Of a DNA stretch of 15,433 nucleotides, positions 1 through 7,164 are shown one piece after another. The notes under the pieces are model-generated. The model searched no databases, was not told where the DNA came from, and worked only from the letters and a program-made list of their open reading frames with translations. Made by a program: the position numbers and the translations under genes. Position 1 is the first letter of the stretch; each line of letters begins with the position of its first letter. Origin of the DNA: Microbacteriaceae bacterium (lineage in GTDB: Bacteria > Actinomycetota > Actinomycetes > Actinomycetales > Microbacteriaceae); the NCBI GenBank assembly GCA_947453285.1, contig CANGGA010000008.1, forward strand, positions 1 through 15,433, in the 5' to 3' direction.

Positions 1-78
1 AAACACCAAAAGCAGGTGGTTGCCTAGCAAGGCACGCCTAAGTGTCGGTTTAGACTTGGCTCAGTCGAGAGGAACATT
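1..78 (+). promoter_or_regulatory. thrS upstream region with candidate -10 and ribosome binding site
   Basis: No gene is visible here; the window may open just after an upstream gene. A TANNNT-type hexamer, TAGACT, lies at 51-56 and could be a -10 element giving a start of transcription near 63, but no good -35 is seen at 16-18 bp. A strong Shine-Dalgarno, GAGAGGA at 67-73, sits 5 nt before the TTG start of thrS and fixes that start. A small perfect hairpin (TGCCT/AGGCA, loop AGCA) lies at 21-34, without a following T-run, so it is not a convincing terminator. Nothing resembling a T-box or a threonyl-tRNA mimic could be recognised in so short a leader. The ribosome binding site is solid; the promoter is a guess. 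Confidence 0.4.
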
Positions 79-2067
79 TTGAAGGTCAGCGTTGCCGGGG
101 TATCAACCGAAATTGAGCAAGGCTCAGACGGCTTTGGCCTATTCACCGACAAAACCGTTGTCGCCCTGAGGGTGAACGGTGAACTGCGAGATCTTGCTCA
201 CAAGCCTCAAGACGGCGATGTCATTGAAGCCGTTCACATTTCATCACCGGATGGACTAAACATTCTGCGCCACTCGGCCGCACACGTGTTAGCCCAGGCG
301 GTTCAGAACATAAATCCTGAGGCAAAGTTGGGCATCGGGCCTCCGGTTACAGACGGTTTCTACTATGACTTCGATGTTGAGACTCCGTTTACTCCAGAAG
401 ACTTGCGCGCACTCGAGAAGCAGATGCAGAGGATCGTTCAATCTGGTCAACGTTTCGTGCGACGCTCTACCACCGATGAAGCTGCCCGCCAAGAATTGGC
501 AAACGAGCCTTACAAACTCGAACTAATCGGGCTCAAGGGAGGCGACGTCGGAGACGGTGCCGCCGAAGTTGGTGCTGGCGAATTGACTATTTATGACAAC
601 ATCGACCCGGCCTCGGGATCGACCCAGTGGAAAGATCTCTGCCGAGGTCCGCACCTCCCGAACACCAGGATGATTGGTCAAGCCTTTTCACTAACTCGAG
701 TAGCTGCCGCCTATTGGCGCGGTAACGAGAAGAACAAGCAGTTGCAGCGAATCTACGGAACCGCTTGGCCTTCTAAGGATGAACTAAAGGCCTATCAGGA
801 GCGCATGGCCGAGGCGGCTAAACGCGATCACCGCAAGCTTGGTCAAGAGCTCGACTTGTTCTCGTTTCCTGAAGAAATCGGATCTGGCCTTGCGGTGTTT
901 CACCCTAAGGGCGGCGTCATGCGCAAGGTCATGGAGGACTATTCTCGACAGCGCCACGAAGAGAGCGGCTACGAGTTCGTTTACTCACCGCACATCACCA
1001 AATCAAATCTCTTCGAGGCATCTGGTCACTTGCAGTGGTATGCCGACGGCATGTTTCCTCCGATGCGTCTCGACGAAGAGATTGACGAAGACGGAGTAGT
1101 TCGTAAACAGGGTCAGGATTACTACCTGAAGCCGATGAACTGCCCGTTTCACATTTTGATTTTCAAATCACAGAGCCGCAGCTATCGAGACTTGCCTCTG
1201 CGTCTTTTTGAGTTTGGCTCGGTTTACCGCTACGAAAAGAGTGGAACCCTGCATGGCCTAACCCGAGTTCGAGGCATGACCCAGGATGATGCTCACCTTT
1301 TTGTCACCCCAGACACAATGGAGTCAGAACTCACCAATGTCTTGAACTTCGTTCTCGGTCTATTGCGTGACTACGGGCTAGACGACTTTTATCTTGAACT
1401 CTCTACTAAAGAAGACGGCAACCCGAAGTTCGTCGGCGACGATTCGATCTGGCAGACAGCGACCGCAACGCTTGAAAAGGTCGCGCTTCAATCAGGTCTC
1501 GAGCTGGTTCCCGACCCTGGTGGCGCTGCTTTCTATGGCCCGAAGATTTCTGTTCAGGCACGCGATGCGATTGGTCGCACCTGGCAAATGTCTACTATCC
1601 AACTCGACTTTAATTTGCCGCAACGATTCGATCTCGAATACACCGCACCAGACGGAACCCGTCAGCGCCCAATCATGATTCACCGAGCACTATTCGGTTC
1701 GGTCGAGCGTTTCTTCGGTGTTCTGACCGAGCACTACGCCGGTCACTTTCCACCGTGGCTCGCACCGGTGCAGGTAGTCGGAGTTCCGGTTGCCAATGAA
1801 TTTGGTGATTACCTCGACGAGATTGCAGCAAAGCTTAGAAAACGCGGCGTTCGCAGCACGGTCGATCACAGCGATGATCGCATGCAGAAGAAGATCCTTA
1901 ACCACACGAAGGCGAAGGTTCCATTCATGCTTATCGCCGGCGGTCAGGATCGCGATTCGAATGCTGTGAGCTTTAGGTTCCGTGATGGATCTCAAGAGAA
2001 TGGTGTGCCCGTAGAGAAAGCAATCGAACGCATTCTCGAGGCAATCGAATCAAAGACGCAGGTTTAG
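79..2067 (+). CDS. thrS: Threonyl-tRNA synthetase (ThrRS, class II)
   Basis: Charges tRNA-Thr with threonine and clears mischarged Ser-tRNA-Thr in the cytoplasm. The 662-residue product has the full bacterial layout: an N-terminal TGS domain (about 1-60), an editing domain with the zinc-type HxxxH at H65/H69 and the C188/H192 pair in CRGPH, a class II catalytic core (about 270-545), and a C-terminal anticodon-binding domain (about 560-660). The catalytic zinc ligands are visible as C354 (in MNCP), H405 (in DDAH) and H535 (in IHRALFGS), and motif 2 is the segment around FEFGSVYRYEKSG. The start is TTG: an in-frame stop lies at 25-27 with no ATG, GTG or other TTG between, and GAGAGGA is 5 nt upstream. 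Length is normal for the family. The HIT-family gene follows after 2 nt, so the two are probably co-transcribed. Confidence 0.98.
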   Translation: MKVSVAGVSTEIEQGSDGFGLFTDKTVVALRVNGELRDLAHKPQDGDVIEAVHISSPDGLNILRHSAAHVLAQAVQNINPEAKLGIGPPVTDGFYYDFDVETPFTPEDLRALEKQMQRIVQSGQRFVRRSTTDEAARQELANEPYKLELIGLKGGDVGDGAAEVGAGELTIYDNIDPASGSTQWKDLCRGPHLPNTRMIGQAFSLTRVAAAYWRGNEKNKQLQRIYGTAWPSKDELKAYQERMAEAAKRDHRKLGQELDLFSFPEEIGSGLAVFHPKGGVMRKVMEDYSRQRHEESGYEFVYSPHITKSNLFEASGHLQWYADGMFPPMRLDEEIDEDGVVRKQGQDYYLKPMNCPFHILIFKSQSRSYRDLPLRLFEFGSVYRYEKSGTLHGLTRVRGMTQDDAHLFVTPDTMESELTNVLNFVLGLLRDYGLDDFYLELSTKEDGNPKFVGDDSIWQTATATLEKVALQSGLELVPDPGGAAFYGPKISVQARDAIGRTWQMSTIQLDFNLPQRFDLEYTAPDGTRQRPIMIHRALFGSVERFFGVLTEHYAGHFPPWLAPVQVVGVPVANEFGDYLDEIAAKLRKRGVRSTVDHSDDRMQKKILNHTKAKVPFMLIAGGQDRDSNAVSFRFRDGSQENGVPVEKAIERILEAIESKTQV

Positions 2068-2069
2068 CA

Positions 2070-2600
2070 ATGCAATCTTCGGCCGAGTTACCAGGTGTGC
2101 CGAATTCCTTTCAGCACCTTTGGACTCCACACCGTCTCGTTTACATTCAAAATGGTCAGCAGCCAGCAGATCACGAATGCCCGTTCTGTCTAGCTCCAAG
2201 CTCAGAAGATCAGCAAGCTCTCATCGTGCATCGTGGCCATCACGGATTCGTGTTGCTGAACCTGTTTCCGTATAACTCTGGCCACTTGCTGGTTTGCCCA
2301 TACCGCCACATCTCTACCTACGACCTAGCCAGCGCAGAAGAGGTCGCCGAGATTGCTTCTATGACCCAACAGGCCATGAGGGTGTTGACCTCGGTAAGCA
2401 ATTGCCACGGTTTCAACATCGGCATGAACCAGGGCGAAGTAGCAGGAGCCGGAATCGCGGGACATCTTCATCAGCACATTGTTCCTCGTTGGAAGAACGA
2501 TTCCAATTTCTTCCCGATCATTGCCGAAACGAAGGCACTGCCGAGACTGCTCGGCGAGGTTAGAGACGAGTTGGCTGCGGCCTGGAACCAGGTTGGCTAG
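2070..2600 (+). CDS. HIT-family protein, probable AP4A phosphorylase/hydrolase-like nucleotide-binding enzyme
   Basis: A histidine-triad (HIT) protein of 176 residues. The active-site motif is GHLHQHIVPRW, with H132, H134 and H136; the middle-to-last histidines serve as nucleophile and nucleotide-binding residues in this family. A CPFC pair at 37-40, together with H80, probably binds a structural zinc as in other HIT proteins. The LFPYNSGHLLVCPYRH stretch (65-80) and the C-terminal AAAWNQ resemble the mycobacterial thrS-linked HIT protein Rv2613c, as I recall it, which cleaves diadenosine tetraphosphate by phosphorolysis. That substrate is inferred, not visible. Diadenosine tetraphosphate is a side product of aminoacyl-tRNA synthetases, so pairing with thrS makes sense. 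The ATG lies 2 nt after the thrS stop, with a weak AGG upstream (about 2060), suggesting translational coupling. No gene for phosphatidylinositol phosphate synthase follows, unlike in many relatives. Confidence 0.9.
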   Translation: MQSSAELPGVPNSFQHLWTPHRLVYIQNGQQPADHECPFCLAPSSEDQQALIVHRGHHGFVLLNLFPYNSGHLLVCPYRHISTYDLASAEEVAEIASMTQQAMRVLTSVSNCHGFNIGMNQGEVAGAGIAGHLHQHIVPRWKNDSNFFPIIAETKALPRLLGEVRDELAAAWNQVG

Positions 2601-2659
2601 CCGCCTTACCGTTTCGACCATCGCTTCACGCGTTATTTCGTCTGGCATTTTGTCTGGCT

Positions 2660-2665
2660 TACACT
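2660..2665 (+). promoter_or_regulatory. Candidate -10 element for a leaderless pdxS transcript
   Basis: TACACT ends 6 nt before the pdxS ATG at 2672, so transcription would be expected to begin at or within a base of the start codon. The pdxS start has no Shine-Dalgarno in the preceding 15 nt. Leaderless mRNAs with a TANNNT box about 7 nt upstream of the start are common in actinobacteria. The -35 at 17 bp spacing (TTCGTC, 2637-2642) is poor. The 71-nt gap from the HIT gene holds no other gene and no visible terminator. Confidence 0.6.
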
Positions 2666-2671
2666 TGTTCT

Positions 2672-3568
2672 ATGAATGACTCAAAGCCAACCACCGGAAG
2701 TTCACTCGTAAAGCGCGGCCTAGCAGAAATGCTAAAGGGCGGTGTGATCATGGATGTGGTCAACGCCGAACAGGCCAAGATCGCAGAAGACGCAGGCGCA
2801 GTAGCCGTAATGGCTCTAGAGCGTGTTCCAGCAGACATCCGTGCCGAGGGCGGAGTCTCGCGAATGAGCGACCCAGACATGATCGACGGCATTATCAGTG
2901 CGGTTTCGATTCCAGTTATGGCGAAGGCCCGCATTGGGCACTTCGTAGAGGCACAAATTCTTCAGTCACTTGGTGTCGACTACATCGATGAGTCAGAGGT
3001 TCTTTCGCCTGCAGATTACGTGAACCACATCGACAAGTGGAACTTCACCGTTCCATTCGTCTGTGGAGCAACCAACCTCGGTGAAGCACTTCGTCGCATC
3101 ACCGAAGGTGCCGCCATGATTCGTTCAAAGGGCGAGGCGGGCACAGGCGACGTGTCAGAGGCAACCAAGCACATTCGCACGATTAGCGGCGAGATTCGCG
3201 CATTAGCCGCCAAGAATGACGACGAATTGTTTGTTGCTGCCAAAGAACTTCAGGCGCCTTATGAGCTCGTTCGCGAAGTTGCACGAAACGGAAAGCTTCC
3301 AGTCGTGATGTTCGTTGCCGGTGGAGTAGCGACTCCAGCAGACGCTGCGATGATGATGCAGCTTGGAGCTGACGGCGTATTCGTAGGTTCTGGAATTTTC
3401 AAGTCTGGCGACCCGGTTGCGCGTGCGAAGGCGATTGTGAAGGCTACGACCTTCTATAACGACGCAGATGTGCTTGCACAAGTTTCTCGTGGTCTAGGCG
3501 AGGCAATGGTTGGCATTAACGTAAAAGACTTGCCTGCACCTCATCGCTTGTCTGAGCGCGGTTGGTAA
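2672..3568 (+). CDS. pdxS: Pyridoxal 5'-phosphate synthase subunit PdxS
   Basis: Synthase subunit of the DXP-independent route to vitamin B6. It condenses ribose 5-phosphate, glyceraldehyde 3-phosphate and ammonia into pyridoxal 5'-phosphate; the ammonia comes from PdxT. The 298 residues form one TIM barrel of normal length. Visible catalytic residues are D28 in GGVIMDVVN, K85 in MAKARIGH (the Schiff-base lysine, equivalent to K81 of Bacillus subtilis), and K153 in IRSKGEAGTGD (equivalent to K149). The phosphate-binding GGVATPADAA and GSGIFKS loops are at 217-226 and 239-245. The ATG has no Shine-Dalgarno and appears to be leaderless (see the TACACT box). pdxT begins on the base after the stop, so the two subunits are made together. 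Other actinobacteria often place a thioesterase gene between the two; here there is none. Confidence 0.98.
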   Translation: MNDSKPTTGSSLVKRGLAEMLKGGVIMDVVNAEQAKIAEDAGAVAVMALERVPADIRAEGGVSRMSDPDMIDGIISAVSIPVMAKARIGHFVEAQILQSLGVDYIDESEVLSPADYVNHIDKWNFTVPFVCGATNLGEALRRITEGAAMIRSKGEAGTGDVSEATKHIRTISGEIRALAAKNDDELFVAAKELQAPYELVREVARNGKLPVVMFVAGGVATPADAAMMMQLGADGVFVGSGIFKSGDPVARAKAIVKATTFYNDADVLAQVSRGLGEAMVGINVKDLPAPHRLSERGW

Positions 3569-4150
3569 TTGGCTCAAAAACGCATCGGCGTTCTCGCACT
3601 TCAAGGTGACGTTCGTGAGCACGTCGATGTTCTTCGAAAGCTCGACTGCGAGGTAGTCGAAGTTAAGACGCCTGCTCAATTGGCCAGTGTTCAGGCACTC
3701 GTGATTCCGGGCGGCGAATCGACCACGATTTTCAAATTGGCTGAAATCTTCGACATGCTTGAGCCATTGCGAGCAGCTATCTCGGCAGGTCTGCCGGTTC
3801 TCGGCACCTGCGCCGGTCTCATCTTGCTAAGCAAGACCATTCTCGATCCGGCAAGCGGGCAAGAGAGCTTTGGCGGTCTAGACGTCGTAGTTAGACGAAA
3901 CGCCTTTGGCAATCAAAACGATTCTTTCGAAACCGAACTAGTAGTGACCGGAATTGGAGGACTAGTTCACGCCGCCTTTATTCGGGCGCCAATTATCGAC
4001 TCGGTGGGCGAAGGTGTCGAGATTATCTCGACTCTGCCGGATAGAAGAATCGTCGGCGTGCGCCAGGGCAAAGCAATTGGAATCTCGTTTCACCCTGAAG
4101 TTGTGGGGGATAGCAGGGTTCACGAACTACTTCTCGAACTGGTCAACTAA
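3569..4150 (+). CDS. pdxT: Pyridoxal 5'-phosphate synthase glutaminase subunit PdxT
   Basis: Class I glutamine amidotransferase that hydrolyses glutamine and channels ammonia to PdxS in a 12+12 complex in the cytoplasm. The 193 residues carry the complete triad: nucleophile C81 in GTCAGL, then H175 and E177 in SFHPE. The PGGES loop (48-52) and the family-typical RRNAFGNQNDSFE block (109-121) are intact. The start is a TTG directly abutting the pdxS TAA, giving the N-terminus MAQKRIGVLALQGD, which fits the family. No other in-frame start is close, and there is no clear Shine-Dalgarno, so translation probably depends on ribosomes finishing pdxS. This would help to keep the two subunits in balance (inference). 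Confidence 0.97.
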   Translation: MAQKRIGVLALQGDVREHVDVLRKLDCEVVEVKTPAQLASVQALVIPGGESTTIFKLAEIFDMLEPLRAAISAGLPVLGTCAGLILLSKTILDPASGQESFGGLDVVVRRNAFGNQNDSFETELVVTGIGGLVHAAFIRAPIIDSVGEGVEIISTLPDRRIVGVRQGKAIGISFHPEVVGDSRVHELLLELVN

Positions 4151-4181
4151 ACTCTTAGCGAATCTTCGACACTACCGGGAG
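4148..4181 (+). promoter_or_regulatory. Candidate yebC promoter (-10) and ribosome binding site
   Basis: TAAACT at 4148-4153 overlaps the pdxT stop codon and matches the TANNNT -10 pattern; it would place the transcript start near 4160. The -35 position is poor. A GGGAG Shine-Dalgarno at 4177-4181, 4 nt before the ATG, supports the yebC start. The ribosome binding site is reliable; the promoter is only a candidate, since read-through from pdxST is equally possible. Confidence 0.35.
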
Positions 4182-4185
4182 CACC

Positions 4186-4944
4186 ATGTCAGGCCATTCC
4201 AAATGGGCAACGACCAAGCATAAAAAAGCAGCCATCGATGGCAAGCGCGCGAAGCTTTTTGCCAAGCTGATCAAGAACATTGAAGTTGCAGCGCGCCTCG
4301 GTGGCCCCGACCTCAACGGAAACCCAACTCTTTATGACGCCGTGCAAAAGGGTCGCAAGAGCTCGTTGCCGAACGACAACATTGAACGAGCAATCAAACG
4401 CGGTTCAGGCGTTGGCGCAGATGCCGTCGAATACACCACCATCATGTATGAGGGTTATGGCCCGAATGGTGTCGCCGTTCTGATCGAATGTCTTACCGAT
4501 AACAAAAATCGCGCCGCTGCAGAAGTGCGCGTTGGTGTCACTCGCAACGGTGGAACAATGGCAGATCCTGGTTCGGTTTCATACCAGTTCAGCCGAAAGG
4601 GTGTAATCGTCGTCGCCAAGAACGCGGCGACAACCGAAGACAGCATCTTCGAAGCCGTTATTGAGGTGGGCGTTGACGACATTGAAGACCGAGGCGATCA
4701 GTTTGTGATTACGACGGACCCGAGTTCAATGGTCGAGGTGCGTTCTGCCTTGCAGTCTGCCGGTCTCGATTACGAGAGTGCAGACGTTGAGTTCGTTTCA
4801 TCGATGCCGATTCAGGTCGACGTTGACACGGCTCGCAAAGTTATCGATCTAATCGACGCGCTCGAAGATCTCGACGACGTGCAGAATGTTTATTCGAACT
4901 TTGACATGACCGCAGAGGTTGCCGCTCAACTCGAGCAGGAATAA
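4186..4944 (+). CDS. yebC: YebC/TACO1 family protein
   Basis: Member of the YebC/TACO1 family, long annotated as a probable transcriptional regulator. More recent work on bacterial and mitochondrial members points to a role as a ribosome-associated factor helping translation through proline-rich stretches; which role applies here is not visible. The 252 residues match the family length. Hallmarks are the N-terminal MSGHSKWATTKHKKAA, the LPNDNIERAIKRG segment (61-73), and YEGYGPNGVAVLIE (88-101) followed by a conserved N-R-A-A-A-E-V-R helix. The gene stands 35 nt after pdxT and 1 nt before ruvC, the usual yebC-ruvC linkage that gave the family its earlier association with DNA repair. The ATG is supported by GGGAG 4 nt upstream. 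Confidence 0.96.
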   Translation: MSGHSKWATTKHKKAAIDGKRAKLFAKLIKNIEVAARLGGPDLNGNPTLYDAVQKGRKSSLPNDNIERAIKRGSGVGADAVEYTTIMYEGYGPNGVAVLIECLTDNKNRAAAEVRVGVTRNGGTMADPGSVSYQFSRKGVIVVAKNAATTEDSIFEAVIEVGVDDIEDRGDQFVITTDPSSMVEVRSALQSAGLDYESADVEFVSSMPIQVDVDTARKVIDLIDALEDLDDVQNVYSNFDMTAEVAAQLEQE

Positions 4945-4945
4945 C

Positions 4946-5509
4946 GTGTCTCGGCGAATAGTCGGCATTGACCCTGGCCTCACCAGGTGCGGAGTCGCTG
5001 TTGTCGAGGTGTCTGCCAACCGCACCGCAAAGTTCATCGCCGTCGATACCATTCGAACTTCGCCAAACCAAGATCTTGCAAAGCGCATAAATGAGATATC
5101 GATTCAAATCGAGGCGCTTCTCGACGAGCACAAGCCAGAGATTGTTGCAATTGAGCGAGTCTTTGCTCAGCAGAATTTGCGCACAGTAATGGGCACCGCC
5201 CAAATCTCGGGAGTAGTAATGCTGCTCGCCGAGCGCCGGGGCATTGCTATTCAGATGCACACCCCAACAGAGGTTAAGGCAGCTGTCACAGGTTCGGGCC
5301 GCGCTGCGAAACTTCAAGTCGGCAACATGGTTGCAAAAATTCTCGGACTAACTGAAATTCCAAAGCCAGCAGATTCGGCAGATGCTTTAGCCATCGCCAT
5401 TACCGCAGGATGGCGACCAAGCGTCGTGGCGTCTGCCGGAGAATTAACCAAAGCCCAAGTCGCCTGGCAAAGCGCCGAAGCGGCATCCAAGAAAAAGCGC
5501 AGCCATTAG
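4946..5509 (+). CDS. ruvC: Crossover junction endodeoxyribonuclease RuvC
   Basis: Holliday-junction resolvase that nicks four-way junctions symmetrically at the end of homologous recombination, acting with RuvAB. From the GTG start the protein has 187 residues, a normal size. The four catalytic acidic residues of the RNase H-like fold are visible: D9 in IVGIDPG, E70 in VAIERVF, and D143 and D146 in PADSADALAIAI. The start was set at the GTG 1 nt after the yebC stop because AGGA at 4937-4940 lies 5 nt upstream and the product then begins MSRRIVGIDPG, close to the family norm; an in-frame ATG at 4919 would add nine residues inside yebC. The C-terminus ends in a basic KKKRSH tail. Confidence 0.97.
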   Translation: MSRRIVGIDPGLTRCGVAVVEVSANRTAKFIAVDTIRTSPNQDLAKRINEISIQIEALLDEHKPEIVAIERVFAQQNLRTVMGTAQISGVVMLLAERRGIAIQMHTPTEVKAAVTGSGRAAKLQVGNMVAKILGLTEIPKPADSADALAIAITAGWRPSVVASAGELTKAQVAWQSAEAASKKKRSH

Positions 5510-5510
5510 T

Positions 5511-5516
5511 TAGTCT
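5511..5516 (+). promoter_or_regulatory. Candidate -10 element for an internal, leaderless ruvA transcript
   Basis: TAGTCT ends 6 nt before the ruvA GTG at 5523, with TTTGGC between. ruvA has no Shine-Dalgarno, and the same spacing is seen before pdxS and rarA. There is no recognisable -35. If real, it would drive ruvAB independently of ruvC. A TANNNT match at one fixed position is expected by chance about once in 64, so the single site is weak evidence. Confidence 0.35.
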
Positions 5517-5522
5517 TTTGGC

Positions 5523-6095
5523 GTGATCGCATCGCTAACTGGAACAGTGCAGGCTAAGGCCGCCGGTTTCATCGTGCTCGATGTGAACGGTGTCGGTTAC
5601 CAGGTATGGATTCCAGGTGGATTACTTGCTTCGCTAAGGGTCGGTGAACGCCAACTGCTGCACACATCTTTGATTGTTCGTGAAGACGCCTTTATTCTCT
5701 TTGGTTTTGCAGATCCCGAGCAGTTGTCTCTGTTCGAACTGTTGCGATCGGTTTCTGGGGTAGGGCCAAAGACCGCTCTCTCAATTATTTCTTCGCTCTC
5801 GGGGGCTGACATTGCCTACGCAGTAGGCAACGATGATTCAAAGCCTTTTGAACGCGTATCTGGCGTCGGAGTTAAGACTGCAAAGTTGATTACGGTCACC
5901 CTCGCCGGAAAATTGAAGAGCTTCGATGCTGGTGTGCGTGCTTCGAATCAAGATCTGCTTTTAGCTCTTCAAGGGCTCGGTTGGCCTGAGCGCGTCGCAG
6001 AACCTGTGGTGGCAGACGTTCTCAAGAGTGCAGAAGGCAAAACAATGTCAGAACTTATTCGCGAATGCTTGGCTATTCTCGGCGGCAAGAAGTGA
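5523..6095 (+). CDS. ruvA: Holliday junction branch-migration protein RuvA
   Basis: DNA-binding subunit that recognises Holliday junctions and loads the RuvB motors. The 190 residues show the three RuvA domains: an N-terminal OB-fold (about 1-62, from MIASLTGTV to ILFGF), a central domain with two helix-hairpin-helix motifs at VSGVGPKTA (77-85) and VSGVGVKTA (112-120), and a C-terminal RuvB-contacting domain (about 143-190, with ALQGLGWPE). The acidic pin region is within the OB-fold. The start is GTG: a stop at 5511-5513 in the same frame leaves no alternative near the expected N-terminus. No Shine-Dalgarno is present. It lies 13 nt after ruvC and overlaps ruvB by 4 nt. Confidence 0.97.
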   Translation: MIASLTGTVQAKAAGFIVLDVNGVGYQVWIPGGLLASLRVGERQLLHTSLIVREDAFILFGFADPEQLSLFELLRSVSGVGPKTALSIISSLSGADIAYAVGNDDSKPFERVSGVGVKTAKLITVTLAGKLKSFDAGVRASNQDLLLALQGLGWPERVAEPVVADVLKSAEGKTMSELIRECLAILGGKK

Positions 6096-7114
6096 GCGAC
6101 ATAACCGACCCGATTATCGAGTCGAGCGAAATCGCATTCGAGGCATCACTTCGCCCAACCTCGCTCAATGAGTTTGTTGGACAAGAGAATGTTCGCAAGC
6201 AGATTTCTTTAATTCTTGAGGCCGCTGCCATCCAGTCGAGGGTTGCAGATCACATTTTGCTTGCTGGCCCACCTGGGCTCGGCAAGACCACACTCGCGAT
6301 GATTATCGCAAAAGAGACCAATTCAAACCTTCGGCTCACCAGTGGCCCGGCCATTCAGCACGCCGGCGATTTGGCTGCCGTTCTTTCGTCGCTAGTTGCT
6401 GGCGAGGTTCTTTTCATCGATGAGATTCACCGCATGGCTAGGTCTGCCGAAGAGATGCTCTATCTAGCGATGGAAGACTTTCGAATCGATGTGATGGTTG
6501 GCAAGGGAGCAGGCGCAACTAGCGTTTCGCTCGAGATTGCTCCATTTACTCTGGTTGGAGCAACGACACGCTCTGGCATGTTGGCCAACCCGTTGCGTGA
6601 TCGTTTCGGATTCACGGCGAACCTCGAGTTTTATTCTGAACAAGAGCTGGCTTCGGTAATTTTGCGAGCGGCCAAGCAGCTATCAATTGAGATCGACTCT
6701 GAGGCCGTAGCAGCTATCGCGGCCCGAAGTCGGGGCACACCTCGTATCGCGAACCGCCTGCTTAGAAGAGTCAGAGACTTCTCGCTCGTTCAGAGACACA
6801 CTGCCATTTCGCTCGCGGTAGCTGATGAGGCAATGACCATCTATGAGGTCGACGCACTTGGGCTAGATCGACTTGATCGCGAGGTGCTTCGCGTGCTTTG
6901 CACCACGTATGCCGGTCGAGCCGTTGGCTTATCGACAATCGCAGTTTCGGTCGGTGAGGAGCAAGACACTATCGATGGCGTGGTTGAGCCCTATTTGGTG
7001 CGAATCGGGCTCTTAGCTCGCACACCAAAAGGTCGCCAGGCGACCTCAACGGCATACGCGCACCTGGGCATTGACCAGCCAATGAGCGGTCAGTCAAGCC
7101 TGTTTGACCTATAA
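6092..7114 (+). CDS. ruvB: Holliday junction branch-migration ATPase RuvB
   Basis: AAA+ hexameric motor that pulls DNA through the RuvA-bound junction. The 340-residue product shows Walker A GPPGLGKTT (59-67), Walker B LFIDEIH (107-113), the sensor 1 region VGATTRSG (155-162), the arginine finger area NPLRDRFGF (166-174), and a C-terminal winged-helix domain (about 265-335). The start chosen is GTG, which overlaps the ruvA stop as GTGA and gives MSDITDPIIESSE. An in-frame ATG at 6065 would overlap ruvA by about 30 nt and add residues that do not look like the family. There is no strong Shine-Dalgarno, so translation is probably coupled to ruvA. The stop codon is embedded in a perfect TATAAT, the candidate promoter of the next operon. 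Confidence 0.98.
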   Translation: MSDITDPIIESSEIAFEASLRPTSLNEFVGQENVRKQISLILEAAAIQSRVADHILLAGPPGLGKTTLAMIIAKETNSNLRLTSGPAIQHAGDLAAVLSSLVAGEVLFIDEIHRMARSAEEMLYLAMEDFRIDVMVGKGAGATSVSLEIAPFTLVGATTRSGMLANPLRDRFGFTANLEFYSEQELASVILRAAKQLSIEIDSEAVAAIAARSRGTPRIANRLLRRVRDFSLVQRHTAISLAVADEAMTIYEVDALGLDRLDREVLRVLCTTYAGRAVGLSTIAVSVGEEQDTIDGVVEPYLVRIGLLARTPKGRQATSTAYAHLGIDQPMSGQSSLFDL

Positions 7115-7115
7115 T
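7110..7115 (+). promoter_or_regulatory. Perfect TATAAT, candidate -10 of the yajC-secD-secF promoter
   Basis: The consensus -10 hexamer TATAAT overlaps the ruvB stop codon (TAA at 7112-7114). The predicted transcript start is near 7121-7123, giving a leader of about 43 nt before yajC. No -35 match is found at 16-18 bp (CGGTCA at 7087-7092). A TTGACC directly abuts the box at 7104-7109 and another is at 7071-7076, neither at a usable distance. Confidence 0.5.
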
Positions 7116-7120
7116 TGCCT

Positions 7121-7145
7121 AGGCGCCAAAGGCGTCTTTAATTTT
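7121..7145 (+). terminator. Hairpin followed by U-rich tract between ruvB and yajC
   Basis: AGGCGCC (7121-7127), loop AAA, and GGCGTCT (7131-7137) form a 7-bp stem with one G-U pair, followed by TTAATTTT. It could be a modest rho-independent terminator for transcripts coming from ruvCAB. Alternatively, since the start predicted from TATAAT falls at its first base, it could be a 5'-end hairpin that stabilises the yajC mRNA. The sequence shows the structure; which role applies cannot be decided from it. Confidence 0.5.
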
Positions 7146-7164
7146 GCTAAAAAGGCAGGCTTCA

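Noticed and set aside
20..34. Hairpin TGCCT/AGGCA as a terminator of an upstream gene.
   Set aside because: The stem is only 5 bp and no T-run follows on the + strand.
1..78. A T-box or threonine-responsive leader for thrS.
   Set aside because: The visible leader is too short and lacks a T-box bulge sequence or an antiterminator; sequence upstream of the window was not available.
4919..4945. An upstream ATG for ruvC inside yebC.
   Set aside because: It would add nine residues not typical of RuvC; the GTG at 4946 has AGGA at the right distance and gives a standard N-terminus.
4841..5317. A 158-codon open frame on the - strand over the yebC-ruvC junction.
   Set aside because: Both + strand genes are certain from conserved motifs; the antisense product has no domain or start signal.
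6065..6091. An upstream ATG for ruvB inside ruvA.
   Set aside because: It needs a 31-nt overlap and an unusual basic N-terminus; the GTGA overlap at 6092 is the common arrangement and leaves MSDITDP.
7071..7109. TTGACC at 7071-7076 and 7104-7109 as -35 elements for TATAAT at 7110.
   Set aside because: The spacings are 33 bp and 0 bp; a functional -35 needs about 16-18 bp.
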